Below are positions 11,506-24,489 of a stretch of DNA of 64,000 bases, piece after piece. Numbering within the stretch: the stretch's first letter is position 1; each line of letters begins with the position of its first letter. The DNA is taken from assembly GCF_003255815.1 (NCBI RefSeq), contig NC_037686.1, positions 54,967,888-55,031,887 on the forward strand. The letters are read 5' to 3'. Made by a program: the position numbers and the translations under genes. The notes below the pieces were generated by a model. That model made no database searches and had not been told where the DNA came from. It saw only the letters and a program-made list of their open reading frames with translations. Source of the DNA: Theropithecus gelada (lineage: Eukaryota > Chordata > Mammalia > Primates > Cercopithecidae).

Positions 11506-12570
11506 TGAACTTAAGCTTTTCTATCTTACAAGCATAATCCTCTTCAGGAATCTTAAATGCAGGAGATGTCTCAATTTCCCAATCAGGGAGATGGAAATAT
11601 TGTACATAAACAATCCATTTCTAATCATGCCCTTCGCATGCCATTCACTAATCCTCCATTCCTGCATTCCAGAAATTGGTTCCATTTTAATCTCTCTGGA
11701 AAACCCAACTAAAATACGGATCAGCAATCCCTTTTGCTAAGAAATCTCTAACAGGATACAGTATTTGCCATTTCGATTCCATTTGGGGGGATTTTTTTCC
11801 CCATGTTTTACTTTTAATACATGGCACAAAAAACTACTTATCATTAAAACATTGGGAACTAACGTCCTATAAAAATACTTTAAATTCTTGGTACTATTTT
11901 TCAAAAAACTTCTAGCAAAAATAAAACTTAAAAAACGCAAATTCCCATTCAAATGAAAATTTCAGTTTACTGAGACTGGGTAAATTGAAATTAAAGCCTA
12001 CTCTTAACTGTTGGCATACTTTTACATGTAAACCAATAACCTGACCTAAGGTTATGTAAGAATCCTCTATTTTAATTTTTCCATGGAGGTAACGGGAGAT
12101 ACTTTACTGTGGAATGTTTACTGCACACTGAATGTAGTATGTCACTTACCTGATAGCACTAATTACTACTGCCTATGCATTTCGGCATTTACTGGAAGCT
12201 GTACACTAAGAAAGGAAATCTAAAACCTGCGAAAGTGGTCGTTTGTGTGCGAAAAAAATAGGAGCCATAAGAAATAGCAGTCTAATTGTATTGACTGGAA
12301 AATCCTTTACCTTTTCAGATCATAATCAAGGAATAACATAAAAGATAAAAGTTGATCTTCTCAACTTAAGATATGTACTTTATATGCTAACGTTTCATTA
12401 AAAAAATCAAAACTCTCTGAAGCATTCAACTTTTAAAATAGTTCAAAGTTCCAAAACCTTGATTCCAGCTGAATGAACAAGTCACAAATGTTGCAGGAGA
12501 CAGTGGATAACGAATCGTTTGGGATATAAGAAAAATGATGTTAATTCCTTTGACTCCTTATTAGTGGAAT
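11506..12570. other. Flank without recognised feature
   Basis: Unique-looking AT-rich sequence. The frames at 11498-11740 and the overlapping antisense one show no family resemblance. Confidence 0.5.
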
Positions 12571-12572
12571 TA

Positions 12573-12879
12573 TTATTTTTTTTTTTTTTTTTTTTTTATG
12601 AGACGGAGTCTCGCTCTGTCGCCCAGGCTGGAGTGCAGTGGCGCGACATCGGCTCACCGAAATCTCCGCCTCCCGGGTTCAAGCGATTCTCCTGCCTCAG
12701 TCTCCTGAGTAGCTGGGATTACAGGCGTGCGCACCACGCCCAGCTAATTTTTGTATTATTAGTAGAGACGGGGGTTTCACCATGTTGGTCAGGCTGGTCT
12801 CGAACTCCTGACCTCGTGATCCGCCCGGCTCGAGCCTCCCAAAGTGCTGGGATTACAGGCTTGAGCCACCGCGCCCGGC
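12573..12879 (-). repeat. AluS/Y-like, antisense, 5' of the CpG island
   Basis: Full-length reverse Alu with a long poly-T. GTGGAATTAT on the left and GTGGAGTTGAT on the right are a decayed target duplication. Frame 12519-12959 is Alu-derived. Confidence 0.93.
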
Positions 12880-13375
12880 GTGGAGTTGATTTTATATCCA
12901 CTACTCTTGGCTTAAGTTTACTTATCTGTCTACTGGTGAGAAAGCATCTGATATTCTGAAGGGTCCCTGTCGTGTAAATCGTGTATTAAATCCTAAGGGT
13001 TTATTGAGCACCTAACAATTTGTTTTCCAACTCGAGGACGTTCCCAGATCGAGGCAAAGGCCAATCTCAGCGTCCCCTTTTCCGTTTAGTCTCTCCAGCC
13101 CCCGTCCCCACCCACAGGCAGGACCAATTCCGGGGCGGAGAAGTCGTGCTGTCGCTAGGCCTCCCAAGTGTGTAAGCATGTGGCAGAGAAGGGAAAAGAA
13201 GGGAAGTCACATTCTGACTACAGGCCTGGGCACTTGCTATCCGTGGGGACAAAATGTCACCAGTGGCAGCAAATAGCGAGAAAAAGTGCAGCGCACTAGG
13301 GAAACAGCGCGTCCGCCGGCGCGACACCGCAGTTTGGGCGCCGACACCCTCCGCGCCCTGGTCCCTGAATTTTAC

Positions 13376-13620
13376 CTGGAGCTTATCCCGGTCAGGCCTG
13401 ATCTCGAAAACGAGGGCTCCTCAGTGCGAAGGCAGGACCCAGCTCCATTAAAGCTCTCGGGCAGGGGTCCCCTCTACCCACTGAAGCGATAGCCAGTAGG
13501 GTATCCCTAAACCACCACCACAACCACCCCTCAATCCCGGAACGCCCCCAACACCTGCCCGGCCGCTGCTGCTCTCACGATAATTCTCGGGCCAGTCACC
13601 CGTCAGTCCTATCCACGCCT
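13376..13620 (-). other. PIGN: Candidate noncoding first exon of divergent gene PIGN
   Basis: On the minus strand a consensus-like donor CAG/gtaaaa ends a GC-rich stretch at 13376 (GT at 13375-13374). The start near 13620 is only a guess from the CCAAT box and GC boxes just upstream. In human, PIGN lies head-to-head with RELCH, and its first exons are noncoding. No PIGN coding sequence is visible in 1-13600. An alternative donor (atc/gtgaga) lies near 13573. Confidence 0.35.
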
Positions 13621-13799
13621 TCCTTCTCTGACCAATCATGGAGGAATGGTGGGTGGAGTTTTGCTTTTGAGCGGAGAGCGGGGCCTTCAATCTTTGCTAT
13701 TTGGCGCCTGGGATGGGCGGAGCTGAAGTGGGCTGGGGCGGGGCTGGGGCGGGGCTAGATTGAGGAGAGGGGCAGGGCACGCTCCAGTTCTCGCGATAC

Positions 13800-14036
13800 T
13801 GGAGACCAGGAAGACGCCTGCAGAGCCGGGCTGCTGGTGCAGCAGAGGCTGAGGCATCAGGTGCAGCTGCATCCGGATCTCCTGCCTTGGAGCCTACTCC
13901 TTGTCTTCAAGTCGGGAGGCAGGAGGTGGTCAGGCCAGGGCTGTGGAGGTGCGCTGTGTCCCCTGAGGCCTAGAAGATTCGGGCTGCGGCCTGTCGGAGC
14001 CAGTCAGGGAGGCGCCCACACTCCTGACAGGATAAG
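13800..14036 (+). other. RELCH: RELCH 5' untranslated leader (approximate)
   Basis: The stretch between the TCTCGCGA element and the start codon is GC-rich and contains no ATG in any frame, so the first ATG met by a scanning ribosome is the RELCH start at 14037. The exact transcription start cannot be read from sequence; TATA-less CpG promoters usually have several. Confidence 0.55.
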
Positions 14037-14562
14037 ATGGCGGCGATGGCGCCTGGAGGTAGTGGCAGTGGTGGCGGCGTGAATCCATTTCTCAGCGATT
14101 CGGATGAGGACGATGACGAGGTAGCGGCAACAGAGGAACGGCGGGCAGTACTTCGGCTGGGTGCCGGAAGTGGCCTAGATCCTGGCTCTGCGGGCTCGCT
14201 GTCGCCACAGGATCCCGTGGCCTTAGGAAGCAGTGCGCGGCCAGGGCTCCCTGGGGAGGCATCGGCGGCTGCAGTGGCTCTGGGGGGCACCGGGGAGACC
14301 CCAGCCCGATTGTCAATTGATGCGATCGCTGCTCAGCTGTTGCGCGATCAATACTTGCTGACCGCCCTGGAGCTGCATACCGAGCTGTTAGAGAGTGGCC
14401 GGGAGTTGCCTCGGCTGCGCGACTACTTCTCCAATCCAGGCAACTTCGAGAGGCAAAGTGGAACCCCGCCGGGGATGGGGGCGCCAGGGGTCCCAGGAGC
14501 AGCCGGCGTTGGGGGCGCTGGAGGTCGGGAACCGAGTACAACGTCGGGCGGGGGACAGCTCA
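14037..14562 (+). CDS. RELCH: RELCH coding exon 1
   Basis: Encodes residues 1-175 plus the first base of codon 176. It starts with MAAM, so a second in-frame ATG lies three codons on at 14046. The exon is very GC-rich and lies inside the CpG island. Gly/Ala-rich stretches flank an acidic patch (SDSDEDDDE) and a LisH-like segment (LSIDAIAAQLLRDQYLLTAL, then LELHTELLE), a fold used for dimerisation in other proteins. The donor after CTCA is gtaagt at 14563, a near-consensus site. A read-through frame continues to 14624 but is intronic. Confidence 0.95.
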
Positions 14563-17500
14563 GTAAGTGGACGCAGCCTGTCACACTCCGTCAGGGTTGT
14601 TGGGATTGTAAGGAGTTACTGTAGGGGAGTGGGGTATTTCTGCGTGGGTCCCGAGGATAGGGGCATTTTAAGGGACGAGAGTATTGGGGTGGGGGCGCTC
14701 TTTTGCGGTGGAAGCCAAAGGATCAGGCAGTGACTGTTCTCTCTTCCTGCCTCCAACCCTTGGCTGGTGTTGCACTTGGCTCCTGGCTCCCCTGTTGGTG
14801 TCAATATCTATAAAATATCAAGAGTTTCTAGTTCACTGGCTATTACGGGACTCCAGAAGGTTCCCTTTTATACTAGTTTATTGCTTTAAGCATTTTTTCC
14901 TTTTCTCCAGTTACCTGAATCACACTACCAGGAAATAGTGTTACCTGAATTGCCTGCAGTAGTTCTTTGAGTCTGAGCCAGGAGAGAAAGAATAGGACAC
15001 ATTGCTGCTGTCTCTGAAAAGTCAGATGTACTTAAGACCCTTTGTCTTTGGGACGACTTTTTCACCGCCAAAACTGGGTTTTCTGCTGCACAAAATTTGT
15101 TCTGCTGAAATAAAGTTGATGTAATTCAGTTTCAATGCTTTAATTTCAGTAATGTTCAAAATTACAGGAAATCCAAGGAGCAAGGCAGACAGGTTCTACC
15201 AGGAGTCTTTCTCACCGTCCCACCACCTTGCAGGCTTTTCTCTCTGCATTAGATAGGAGTTGACCTTTTTACCTGGTTGGAATCATTTTTAGCAACATAG
15301 AGTAATCATTTACCCCACATATTTGTAAGCATCTCTTATGGCTTGAAAACTTATTGTCAAAGATGTACTGTACTGTATGTAGGATTCCCGGTGTCTCCCT
15401 TTTGGGAGGTATCTTAAAATATTCACTTACTAATGTATGGTGATGTTTTAGTATGAGGCCGTATATTAATTCTATATTAACAAGTGTTCATATAGTATTT
15501 TTAAACTGCAGCCTAATTGATTTTTTTTTTAATCACTATGCTTTTGAATAGTGCCAGAGACTTAAATTGCCAAACGTAGACGTGGTGGAAGCTTAGGGAG
15601 TGCATTTTCTATCAAGGTGAATCTTAAATATATTTCCCCCTTGGATATGGGATATAATTTCCTTACTCAATATGTAGGATAATCTTCTTTTTCGGGAAAA
15701 GATTTTCTCATTGCTGACCTTTAAGACTAAAAATCAGACAGCAGTATAACAAAATTGTTATGTGTGGTGGTGGTGTTTGTTTTTATTTATTTATTTTTAT
15801 TTATTTATTTATTGGTTTTTGTGTTATTTCTAAGATTTCTAAATTATCTCATGATTTTTCACCAGACAAGGTCTAGCTAAGATGTCACCTTTGTAAATGC
15901 TTCCTCCAGGTAGTTGCTTGACTTCTTTCATTGTACCACCTTCAAACCTCCATCATAGCCTTTAGCCCGTTTGTGTGTGATTTGTTGGCAATGCCATTTT
16001 TCTCCATTGGTCAGTTCTTCACGGACATTTTTATAGTAAATTCCTCACGCTTTGCTCAGTCCCTGGCCTGTTGATGAACATAACTGAATTGTATCTGCTA
16101 TGTTTTCAACCGTATTAATACGGTGAAATGGATTATTCCTTACTTGATAACTTTATTCATTTAATTTTAAAGAATTTCTTGACCTTTTCACCCTGTCTTA
16201 TTAGGGTTATCATAGCATTGTTTCTAGTGAAAATTCATCCTTGCAGACTTTTGTATTGAAAGAATTATAATTGAGCTCAGTAAATAGTTTAGCAGTGTTT
16301 TAGAGTAAAACTTTACTTCTAAATACCTTTGCATTACACATTTTTATGGTTTCTTGAAATAACTAGAGTCTTATGATCAAATATCACAATTAAATATTCA
16401 TGTGCACCTGTGCTTTTCTAAGATCCTCATTTATCTGTACCTGTTTTAGGTACTGGATATATATGTGTGTGTGTCTGTCTCTGTGTGTGTGTGTACACAT
16501 AAAGGTTATTAAATTTTTAGTTAATACTAAGCAAATGAACAACAGGGCAAAAAATTCAAAATTATCCATAATCCCACAAATGGTATTGGTTTTTCCTGTC
16601 TTTAATGGTAGTTGCCTTACCAGTCTTTTCTGTGCATGTATTTTAAAAAACAAAAAATGGATTAAGCTGTTTAACATACTTTTATACAGGCATTATAGTT
16701 TTTAGCATCAACTTGGATGTAAAATTTGCATACAGTAAAATTTACACTTTTTAAGTGTATGCAATTTGGTGAGTTTTGACAAGTCAGTCACTACCACAAT
16801 TAAAATACAGAACATCGGCAGGGTGTGGTGGCTCACACCTGTAATCCCAACCCTTTGGGAGGCCTAGGCAGGCAGATCACAAGGTCAGGAGTTCGAGGCC
16901 AGCCTGGCCAACATGGTGAAATACCTTCTCTACTAAAATTACTAAAATTAGCCAGGCGTGGTGGTGGGCACCTGTAATCCCAGCTACATGGGAGGCTGAG
17001 GCAGGAGAATTGCTTGAACCCAGGCAGCGGAGGTTGCAGTAAGCCGAGATCTTGCCACTGCACTCCAGCCTGGGCAACAGAGCGAGACTCTATCTCAAAA
17101 ATAAATAAATAAATAAAAATAAAATGTAGAGCATTTTTATTATCCCCAGAATTCCTTCATTCAATGTCCTTACTTCCATCTAAACCACCACTGATCACTT
17201 AGAACAGAATTTCTCGACCTGGGCCTGGGCACTTTCAACATTTTAGGCCTGGCAATGCTTTGCCATGGCTGCTGGCCTGTGTATTATAGAATGTTTAACA
17301 GCATCCCTGACCTCTACCCACCAGATCCCTGTAGCAACCACCCCCATACCTATGCCACCCCAGTTATGACGACCAAAAATGTCTCCAGCATTGCCCAGGG
17401 AAGGGGAGGGCATAATTTCCCCAGTTGAGAACTACTTCTGTAGATAAGTTTTGCCAGTTCTAAAATTCCATGTAAATAGAATCATAGAACGTATTTTTTT

Positions 17501-20500
17501 GTGTGTCTGCCTTCTTTTGCTCAGAATGTTTTTAAAAGTCATCTGTGTCTTTGTGTGTATTTCTAGATCATTCCTTTTTGGTTTTATCCCTGAAAGGGGG
17601 GGATAAAAACATTTGTGTTTTTTCAGACATTTGTGTTTTTCCAGTTTTGTGTTATTATAAAGAAAGCTCCCATTTACGTCTTTATAAGAAACTGCCAAAT
17701 TGTTTTCCAAAATGGACCATTTAAAATTTCCACCACCAATGTATAAGAGTTCCAGTTTCTGTACATCTCCTAAACACTTGGTATTTTCAGGCTTTTTAAT
17801 CTGTCATTTTAGTAAGAATTTTAGCAGTATCTTATCGTGGCTTTAATTTCTGTTTCCCTGATGACTAATGATTCTGAGGTCCTTTTCCTATGCCTTTAGT
17901 TTTTTATGAAATGCCTATTTTTTATGAAATGCCTATTCAATCTTTTGCTCTCTTTTTTTCCCCTTCAACTTCCAGGGTACATGTGCAGGGTGTACAGGTT
18001 GGTTACATAGGTAGACATGCGTCATAGTGGTTTGCTGCACAGATTAACCCATCACCTAGATATTACGCCCAGCACACATTAGCTATTTTTCCTGATGCTC
18101 TCCCCATCATCCCCCATGTCCATGTGTTCTCATCGTTCAGCTCCTACTTACAAATGAGAACATGCGGTGTTTGGTTTTCTGTTCCTGTGTTAGTTTGCTG
18201 AGGATAATGGCTCCCAGCTCCATCTGTGTGCCTACAAAGAACATGATCCTGTTGCTTTTTATGGCTGGCTGCATAGTATTCCATGGTGTACATGTATCAC
18301 ATTTTCTTTATCCAGTCTATCATTGATGGGCATTTGGGTTGATTCCCATGTCTTTCCTATTGTGAATAGTGCTGCAATGAAGATACACATGTGTGTATCT
18401 GTATAATAGAATGATTTACATTCCTTTGGGCATATACCCAGTAATGAGATTGCTGGGTCAAATGGTATTTCTGGTTCTAGGTCTTAGAGGAATTGCCACA
18501 CTGTCTTCCACAGTGGTTTAACTAATTTACACTCCCACCAACAGTGTAAAAGCGTTCCTATTTCTCTGCAACCTCTCCAGTGTCTGTTGTTTCTTGACTT
18601 TAATAATCACCATTCTGACTGGCCTAAGATGGCATTTCATTGTCGTTTTGATTTGCATTTCTCTAATGATCAGTGGTGTTGAGCTTTTTTTCATATGTTT
18701 GTTGGCCGCGTGAATGTCTTCTTTTGAGAAATGTTCGTTCATGTCCTTTGCCCACTTTTTAATGGGATTATTTGTTTTTTCTTGTAAATTTGTTTAAATT
18801 CCTTGTAGACTATGGATGTTAGATCTTTATCAGATGGCTAGATTGCAAACATTTTCTCCCATTCTGTAGGTTGTCTGTTCTCTCTGATAGTTTATTTTGC
18901 TGTGCAGAAGCTCTTAGGTTTAATTAGATCCCATTTGCCAATTTCTACTTTTGTTGCAATTGCTTTTGGCATTTTGGGCATGAAATCTTTGCCCGTGCCT
19001 ATGTCCTGAATGGTATTGCCTAGATTTTCTTCAAGGGTTTTCATAATTTTGGGTTTTACATTTAAGTCTTTAATCCATCTTGAGTTAATTTTTGTGTAAG
19101 TTGTAAGGAAGGAGTCCAGTGTCAATTTTCTGCATATAGCTAGCCAGTTCTCCCAGCATTCTATTAAATAGGGAATTATTTTCCCTTTGCTTGTTTATGT
19201 CAAGTTTGTCAAAGATCAGATGGTTAAAGATCAGATGTCAAAGATCAGATGTCAAAGTATCCAGTCTTATTTCTGAGTGCTCTCTTCTGTTCCATTGGTC
19301 TGTATCTGTTTTTGTACCAGTACCATGCTGTTTTGATTACTGTAACCTTGTAGTATAGTCTGAAGTCAGGTAGCGTGATGCTTCCAGCTTTGTTCTTTTT
19401 GCTGAGGATTGTCTTGGCTATATGGGTTCTTTTTTGGTTCCATAGGAATTTTAAAAGTTTTTTCTAATTCTATGAAGAATGTCGATGGTAGTTAAATGGG
19501 AATAGCATTGAATCTATAAATTACTTTGGGCAGTGTAGCCATTTTCATGATATTGATTCTTCCTATCCATGAGCATCCATTTATTGTGTTGTCTCTGATT
19601 TCCTTTAGCAGTAGTTTGTAGTTCTTGAAGAGGTCCTTCACTTCCTTTGTTAGCTGCATTCCTAGGTCTTTTATTCTCTTTGTAGCAATTATGAATGGGA
19701 GTTCATTCATGATTTGGCTCTCTGGTTGTCTGTTGTTGGTGTGTAGGAATCCCTGTGATATTTGCACGTTGATTTTGTTTCCTGAGACTTTGCTGTAGTT
19801 GCCTATCAGCTTAAGAAGTTTTGGGGCTAAGACAGTGGGGTTTTCTAGATACAGGATTATGTCATCTGCAAACAAAGACAATTTAACTTCCTCGCCTCCT
19901 ATTTGAATACCCTTCATTTCTTTCTCTTGCCTGATCCCTGGCCAGAACTTCCAATACCATGTTGAATAGGAGTAGTGAGAGGGTATCCTTGTCTTGTGCT
20001 GGTTTTCAAAGGGATTGCTTCCAGCTTTTGCCCATTCAGTATGATATTGGCTGTGGGTTTGTCATATATGGCTCTTATTATTTTGAGGTGTGTTCTTTCA
20101 ATACCTAGTGTATTGAGAGTTTTTAACATAAAGGAATGTTGAATTTTATCAAAGGCCTTTTCTGCATCTGTTGAGATAATCATGTAGTTTTTGTCTTTAG
20201 TTCTGTTTATGTGATGAATTACATCACTGATTTGTGTATGTTGAACCAATCTTGCAACTCAGGGATGAAACCAACTTGATTGTAGTGAATCAACTTTTTG
20301 ACGTGCTGCTGGATTCGATTTGCCAATATTTTATTGAGGATTTTTGCATTGATGTTCATCAGGGATATTATTTGGCCCTTTTTAAAGTTAGGTTGTTTAC
20401 ATGTTGGTTTTGTTTCATTATTGAGTTGTTAGAGTTCTCTATATGTCCATTATCAAATGTGAATTTTGCAAATATTTTCTTCCAGTCTGATTTGCTTTTG

Positions 20501-23500
20501 TAGTTTCTTAATGATGTGTCTCAGACCAGGCGCAGTGGCTCACACCTGTAATCCCAGCACTTTGGGAGGATGAAGTGAGCAGATGGTTTGAGCCCAGGAG
20601 TTTGAGACCAGCCTGGGCAACATGACAAAACTCCATCACTACAAAAAAAAAATACAAAAATTAGCCGTGCGTGGTGGCCTACGCCTGTGATCCTACCTAC
20701 TTGAGAGGCTCAGATAGGAGGATCGCTTGAGCCCAGGTGGCCGAGGCTGCAGTGAGCCATGATGATACCACTGCACTGCCTGGGTGAAAGAACGAGATCC
20801 TGTATCAAAAAAAAAAACCCAAAAACCAGTGTGTCTTGTGAACAAAAGCTTTTGATTTCGTCAAATCCAATTGACTGTTTTTTTCTTTAATAATTTATGT
20901 TCTGTATCTCCTTTTAAGAAATATTTGCCTACCCCAGAGTTGCAAAGATTTTCTCTTACAAGTTTTATAGTTTCGACTTTTACAATTAGGTCTATGATGG
21001 CAGGAACTGTATTTTAATGAAGGTATTATAAAGGAGAAAGAAATATTTCTTAAATATTCCTCCTATAAACATTCAGACATTTATAGTACAAACTTTAGTA
21101 CAGTTTTAAAATACTTGTATAAAACTGTGCTCAGTACTGTATTCGGAAGATTTCAACAAAGCTCCTGATCATACAAATTATATTGTCTAGGACAGGGCTA
21201 CTGCCTATTTTTAAAGGTCCTCTATATATTCAATTTTAGCATGTCGATTGATACTACTTGGGTGTGATTTTATAATAATAAGCACTTTTTGGCTGATTGT
21301 AAACGGTTTAAAGATTGGTAGTATAGATTATCTAAAACATTATTTTGATTTGTTTTTGTGTATGTGTTTTTGATATGTGTCTGATCTGAAAATTCAGAAT
21401 ACTTCAGAACAATAAATGTATAATAAAAAGTGATTTTCTTTATTTAATGATGTTTAAGAACAATATAATCTTATTATTAACCTTTATAATTTTAGATTTA
21501 GTGAATTATTTCCCTAAAACTGTTGACTTGAGTTAATACTGTAATACGTTGTGCTTTTAAACATACTTTAAGAAGTCTTCATACTGTTTAATTTTTTTTC
21601 TTGATTATAAGAATAATCCATATTTATAAAACATTCAAATATGAACAGGATATATAGCTTTATAAGTTTGATGTTTTCAATAGAATTTCTATTAACTGAA
21701 TAAAATTACTTTTAACAGATATTCTAAGGAAACCTCAGTTTTGGATAAATTCTTGTAGCATCATTGTAATGTTCCTACTAAATTTACACGATGAACCAAT
21801 TAGATCTTTTATATGTAATATTATTTGCTGGAATATACACACACTCTGTGTGTGTGCATGTGTGTACCCTGTATTTCTGCCAGGTGAGCCAAGATAGCTT
21901 CTATTCAGTAATTACTTCGTTTTCTAGTTACAATGCAAGATAAAAATTGTGGTAATGACATTGATTAACACTGAGCAGGTTATAGTAACTTAGCAAGAGT
22001 AACGCTTTTTCTGTTTGAAGCATTAGGGCTCTAATCAAAATTAGACTGTAATTTCTTAAGATTAACCCAGTTCTTTGCACAATAGAGATGTAATGCGATC
22101 AAGTGGAGAGGGCAACTAACATGCCTTTTGGTGATAGATTTCTTTTACTATGCCTTCAAATTTGTATAAGGCAGCTAATCAGGAGGTAGGCATTTATGTT
22201 TGAATATAATCATTTCACTTGTGAGCTTGCAGCCTTCCAAAATCATCTTCCTATTTTTTTTTTTTTTTAAGACGGAGTCTCCTTCTGTGGCCAGGCTGGA
22301 GTGCAGTGGTGCAATCTTGGCTCACTGCAACCTCCACCTCCCCGGTTCAAGCAGTTCTCCTACCTCAGCCTCCCGAATACCTAGGACTACAGGCGCGCGC
22401 CACCTCACTCAGCTAATTTTTGTATTTTTGGTAGAGACCGGGTTTCACCACGTTGGCCAGGCTGGTCTCAAACTTCTGACCTCATGTGATCCGCCAACCT
22501 CGGCCTCCCAAAGTGCTAGGATTACAAGCGTGAGCCACCGTGCCCGACCTAAAATCTTCCTTTCATGATCCGACCTATCGTTTCTCAGAACTCTTGAGAG
22601 CATATATCCAACTATGCCCAGTGTTCCTTTCCTAGTATCGCCAACACTAAGATGTAAGATGTCACGATTGCTTTCTTACAAAGTTTTCATCCCTTAGTTC
22701 CCCTCTGTTAAGTTGGGATTGGATTTAGTGTGTTCTCTGCTTTCTGAGAGAGAAAACACCAGCGCAATATTTTTTTTTTCCTTTTTTTTTTCTTTTTTTT
22801 TTTTTTTTCTGAGACATAGTCTCCCTCTGTCGGCCAGACTGGAGTGCAGTGGAGCAATCTTGGCTCGCTGCAACCTCTGCCTCCTGGGTACAAGTGACTC
22901 TGGTGCCTCAGCCTCCTCAGTAGCTGGGATTGCAAGCCCCTACCACCATGCCTGGCTAATTTTTGTGTTTTTGGTAGAGATTAGATTTTGCCATGTTGGC
23001 CAGGCATGTCTTGAATTCCTGGTCTCAAGTGATCCACCTGCCTCGGCCTCCCAAAGTGCTGGGATTACAGGCGTGAGCCACTGCGCACGGCCCCATCACA
23101 ACATTTCTAAAATGTATTAACTTCACTGCTTTTACCTGAATTAGACTTTCCAGTATTCTCTGGGCCATAGACATTCCTAAATATATCTACTGTGTAACTG
23201 TCATTTTTCTTTCCTATGTCTTTCCAATTGTTTCAAATTTATTTCTGTGGAAATTTAGTTAGATATCATCCCTGCTTGGCATGGTGGCCTGAATATAGTT
23301 GGTATTCGGTATTTTTACATCGACATATTTATTAAACATTGTGATAAGTTAAGGATTGCAGTGATCTAAAAGTTTAATGCATATCTTTGAGCTTATGTTC
23401 TTGATGGAGAGGTAAGACTAACACCTGAAATAATTTGAGAATAGTCTCCTATGGCAAAGAAAATGTTTACAGAATGTAAACATTCGGATGTAGAAAAACC

Positions 23501-24455
23501 TTTGTTGATTGTGGAAATGAAATGGGCCTGTGGAGAAAGTAAAAGTTAAGTTTGACCCTCAAGGATGGTTAAAATTTTGAATAAATAGTAACTTTATTAT
23601 TTGTCTATATTTAGACTCTATCCTGAGTAAGAAAAGGAAAAGGAAGTACAGGTGAAGGAAAGATAATAGGTCTTGTATTTTTAATGTTTAAAACATCATC
23701 TGGGAACTCCCTGCTTACCATCATCTGCTTACCATATAATAGGGTGATTCCACTGGAGTAGTTGCAAAAATACAATATGACATTTTAGCCTCTTGTGGTA
23801 CTCTAAAAGGAAGCAAGATAAGGGTATTAATGTGGGAAAACCAACCTTATTTCTGTGAAAAATTAAAATTTTACTTTCTACTTTTCAAACAAGCAAGTTA
23901 GAGCTGGGACTTCAAAATGTTTATTAAAAACCTAGATTGGTGGTTTGGCATTTTTCAGTCAAAAATTAAATTTTGTGTATTTGTTTTTAATTTAGCTTTT
24001 AACTGTGCTGTTCCACCCTGTCCTGCAGCTCCCAGCCTCCCAGCCTTGTCTAAAAATACACAGTACTTATATCTGAATTACAAATATCATTTGAAAAACT
24101 TCACATCTACGGTATACTTAGTTTCTACAAACTAAGGAAATCTATATAGGAAAACCTGAACAAGTTGACTGTAAACTGATTAATTTTCTTTAAGAATAGA
24201 TTCCTCATAGATTTCTGAGAATTGAATACCCGTTACAATTGGATATAGCAATGGTATTTACCAAGATTCAGCGAAAGATAGCGGGATCAAGAAGAATGCC
24301 CTAGAGGTGATATGTTTAGATTATAGTAAGATACAGGACAGACATCTCATATTGGTGTGAACAAATAGAGAAATAAGGGCTTCATCAGAGTAGCTGTGGA
24401 AACATTTGTGACTGATAAAACAACAGTAGGTCTGTGCCAGACTATACCAACTATA

Positions 24456-24489
<34 letters not shown>

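Larger units (their letters stand above)
13050..14600. promoter_or_regulatory. CpG island promoter of RELCH, probably shared with PIGN
   Basis: This GC- and CpG-rich stretch sits alone in AT-rich DNA and covers RELCH exon 1. No TATA box is seen. Elements read by eye: ACCAATCA (13631-13638), E2F-like TTTGGCGCC (13700-13708), GGGCGG near 13715, two GC boxes in GGGGCGGGGCT repeats (about 13736-13757), TCTCGCGA (13789-13796), and YY1-like AAGATGGCGGC over the start codon (14034-14044). In human the neighbouring gene PIGN begins within a few hundred bases on the opposite strand, so this is likely a bidirectional promoter. Confidence 0.85.
16700..17945 (-). repeat. Old LINE-1, antisense, first segment of a nest
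   Basis: Antisense L1M 3' region (TGGTGAGTTTTGACAAGTC near 16769; AAGAAACTGCCAAATTGTTTTCC near 17687; TGATGACTAATGATTCTGAGG near 17858). It is interrupted by an Alu (16817-17119) and a MER20 (17205-17440). The same element seems to resume at about 20376 beyond a younger LINE-1. Confidence 0.7.

Noticed and set aside
12519..12959. 146-codon + strand frame
   Set aside because: It is the antisense Alu at 12573-12879 plus flanks; the protein is the usual Alu false frame.
1..13600. PIGN coding exons on the minus strand
   Set aside because: I looked for the PIGN N-terminal sequence in reverse and did not find it. Only intron or noncoding exons can lie here.
13687..13872. Minus-strand frame in the promoter
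   Set aside because: A product of high GC content; no start context, no homology.
13837..14082. Possible upstream frame overlapping the RELCH start
   Set aside because: It begins with GTG, not ATG. The leader 13800-14036 contains no ATG.
13970..14541. Long antisense frames of 106 and 149 codons over RELCH exon 1
   Set aside because: GC-rich shadows of the real exon on the opposite strand; low stop density comes from composition.
19492..20249. Reverse-transcriptase frames as a functional gene
   Set aside because: Genuine LINE-1 ORF2 remnants but broken into several frames and lacking the 5' half; a dead copy.
22200..22568. 122-codon + strand frame
   Set aside because: Alu-derived in the same way.
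22713..23120. 135-codon + strand frame
   Set aside because: Alu-derived, starting in the poly-T of the antisense copy.
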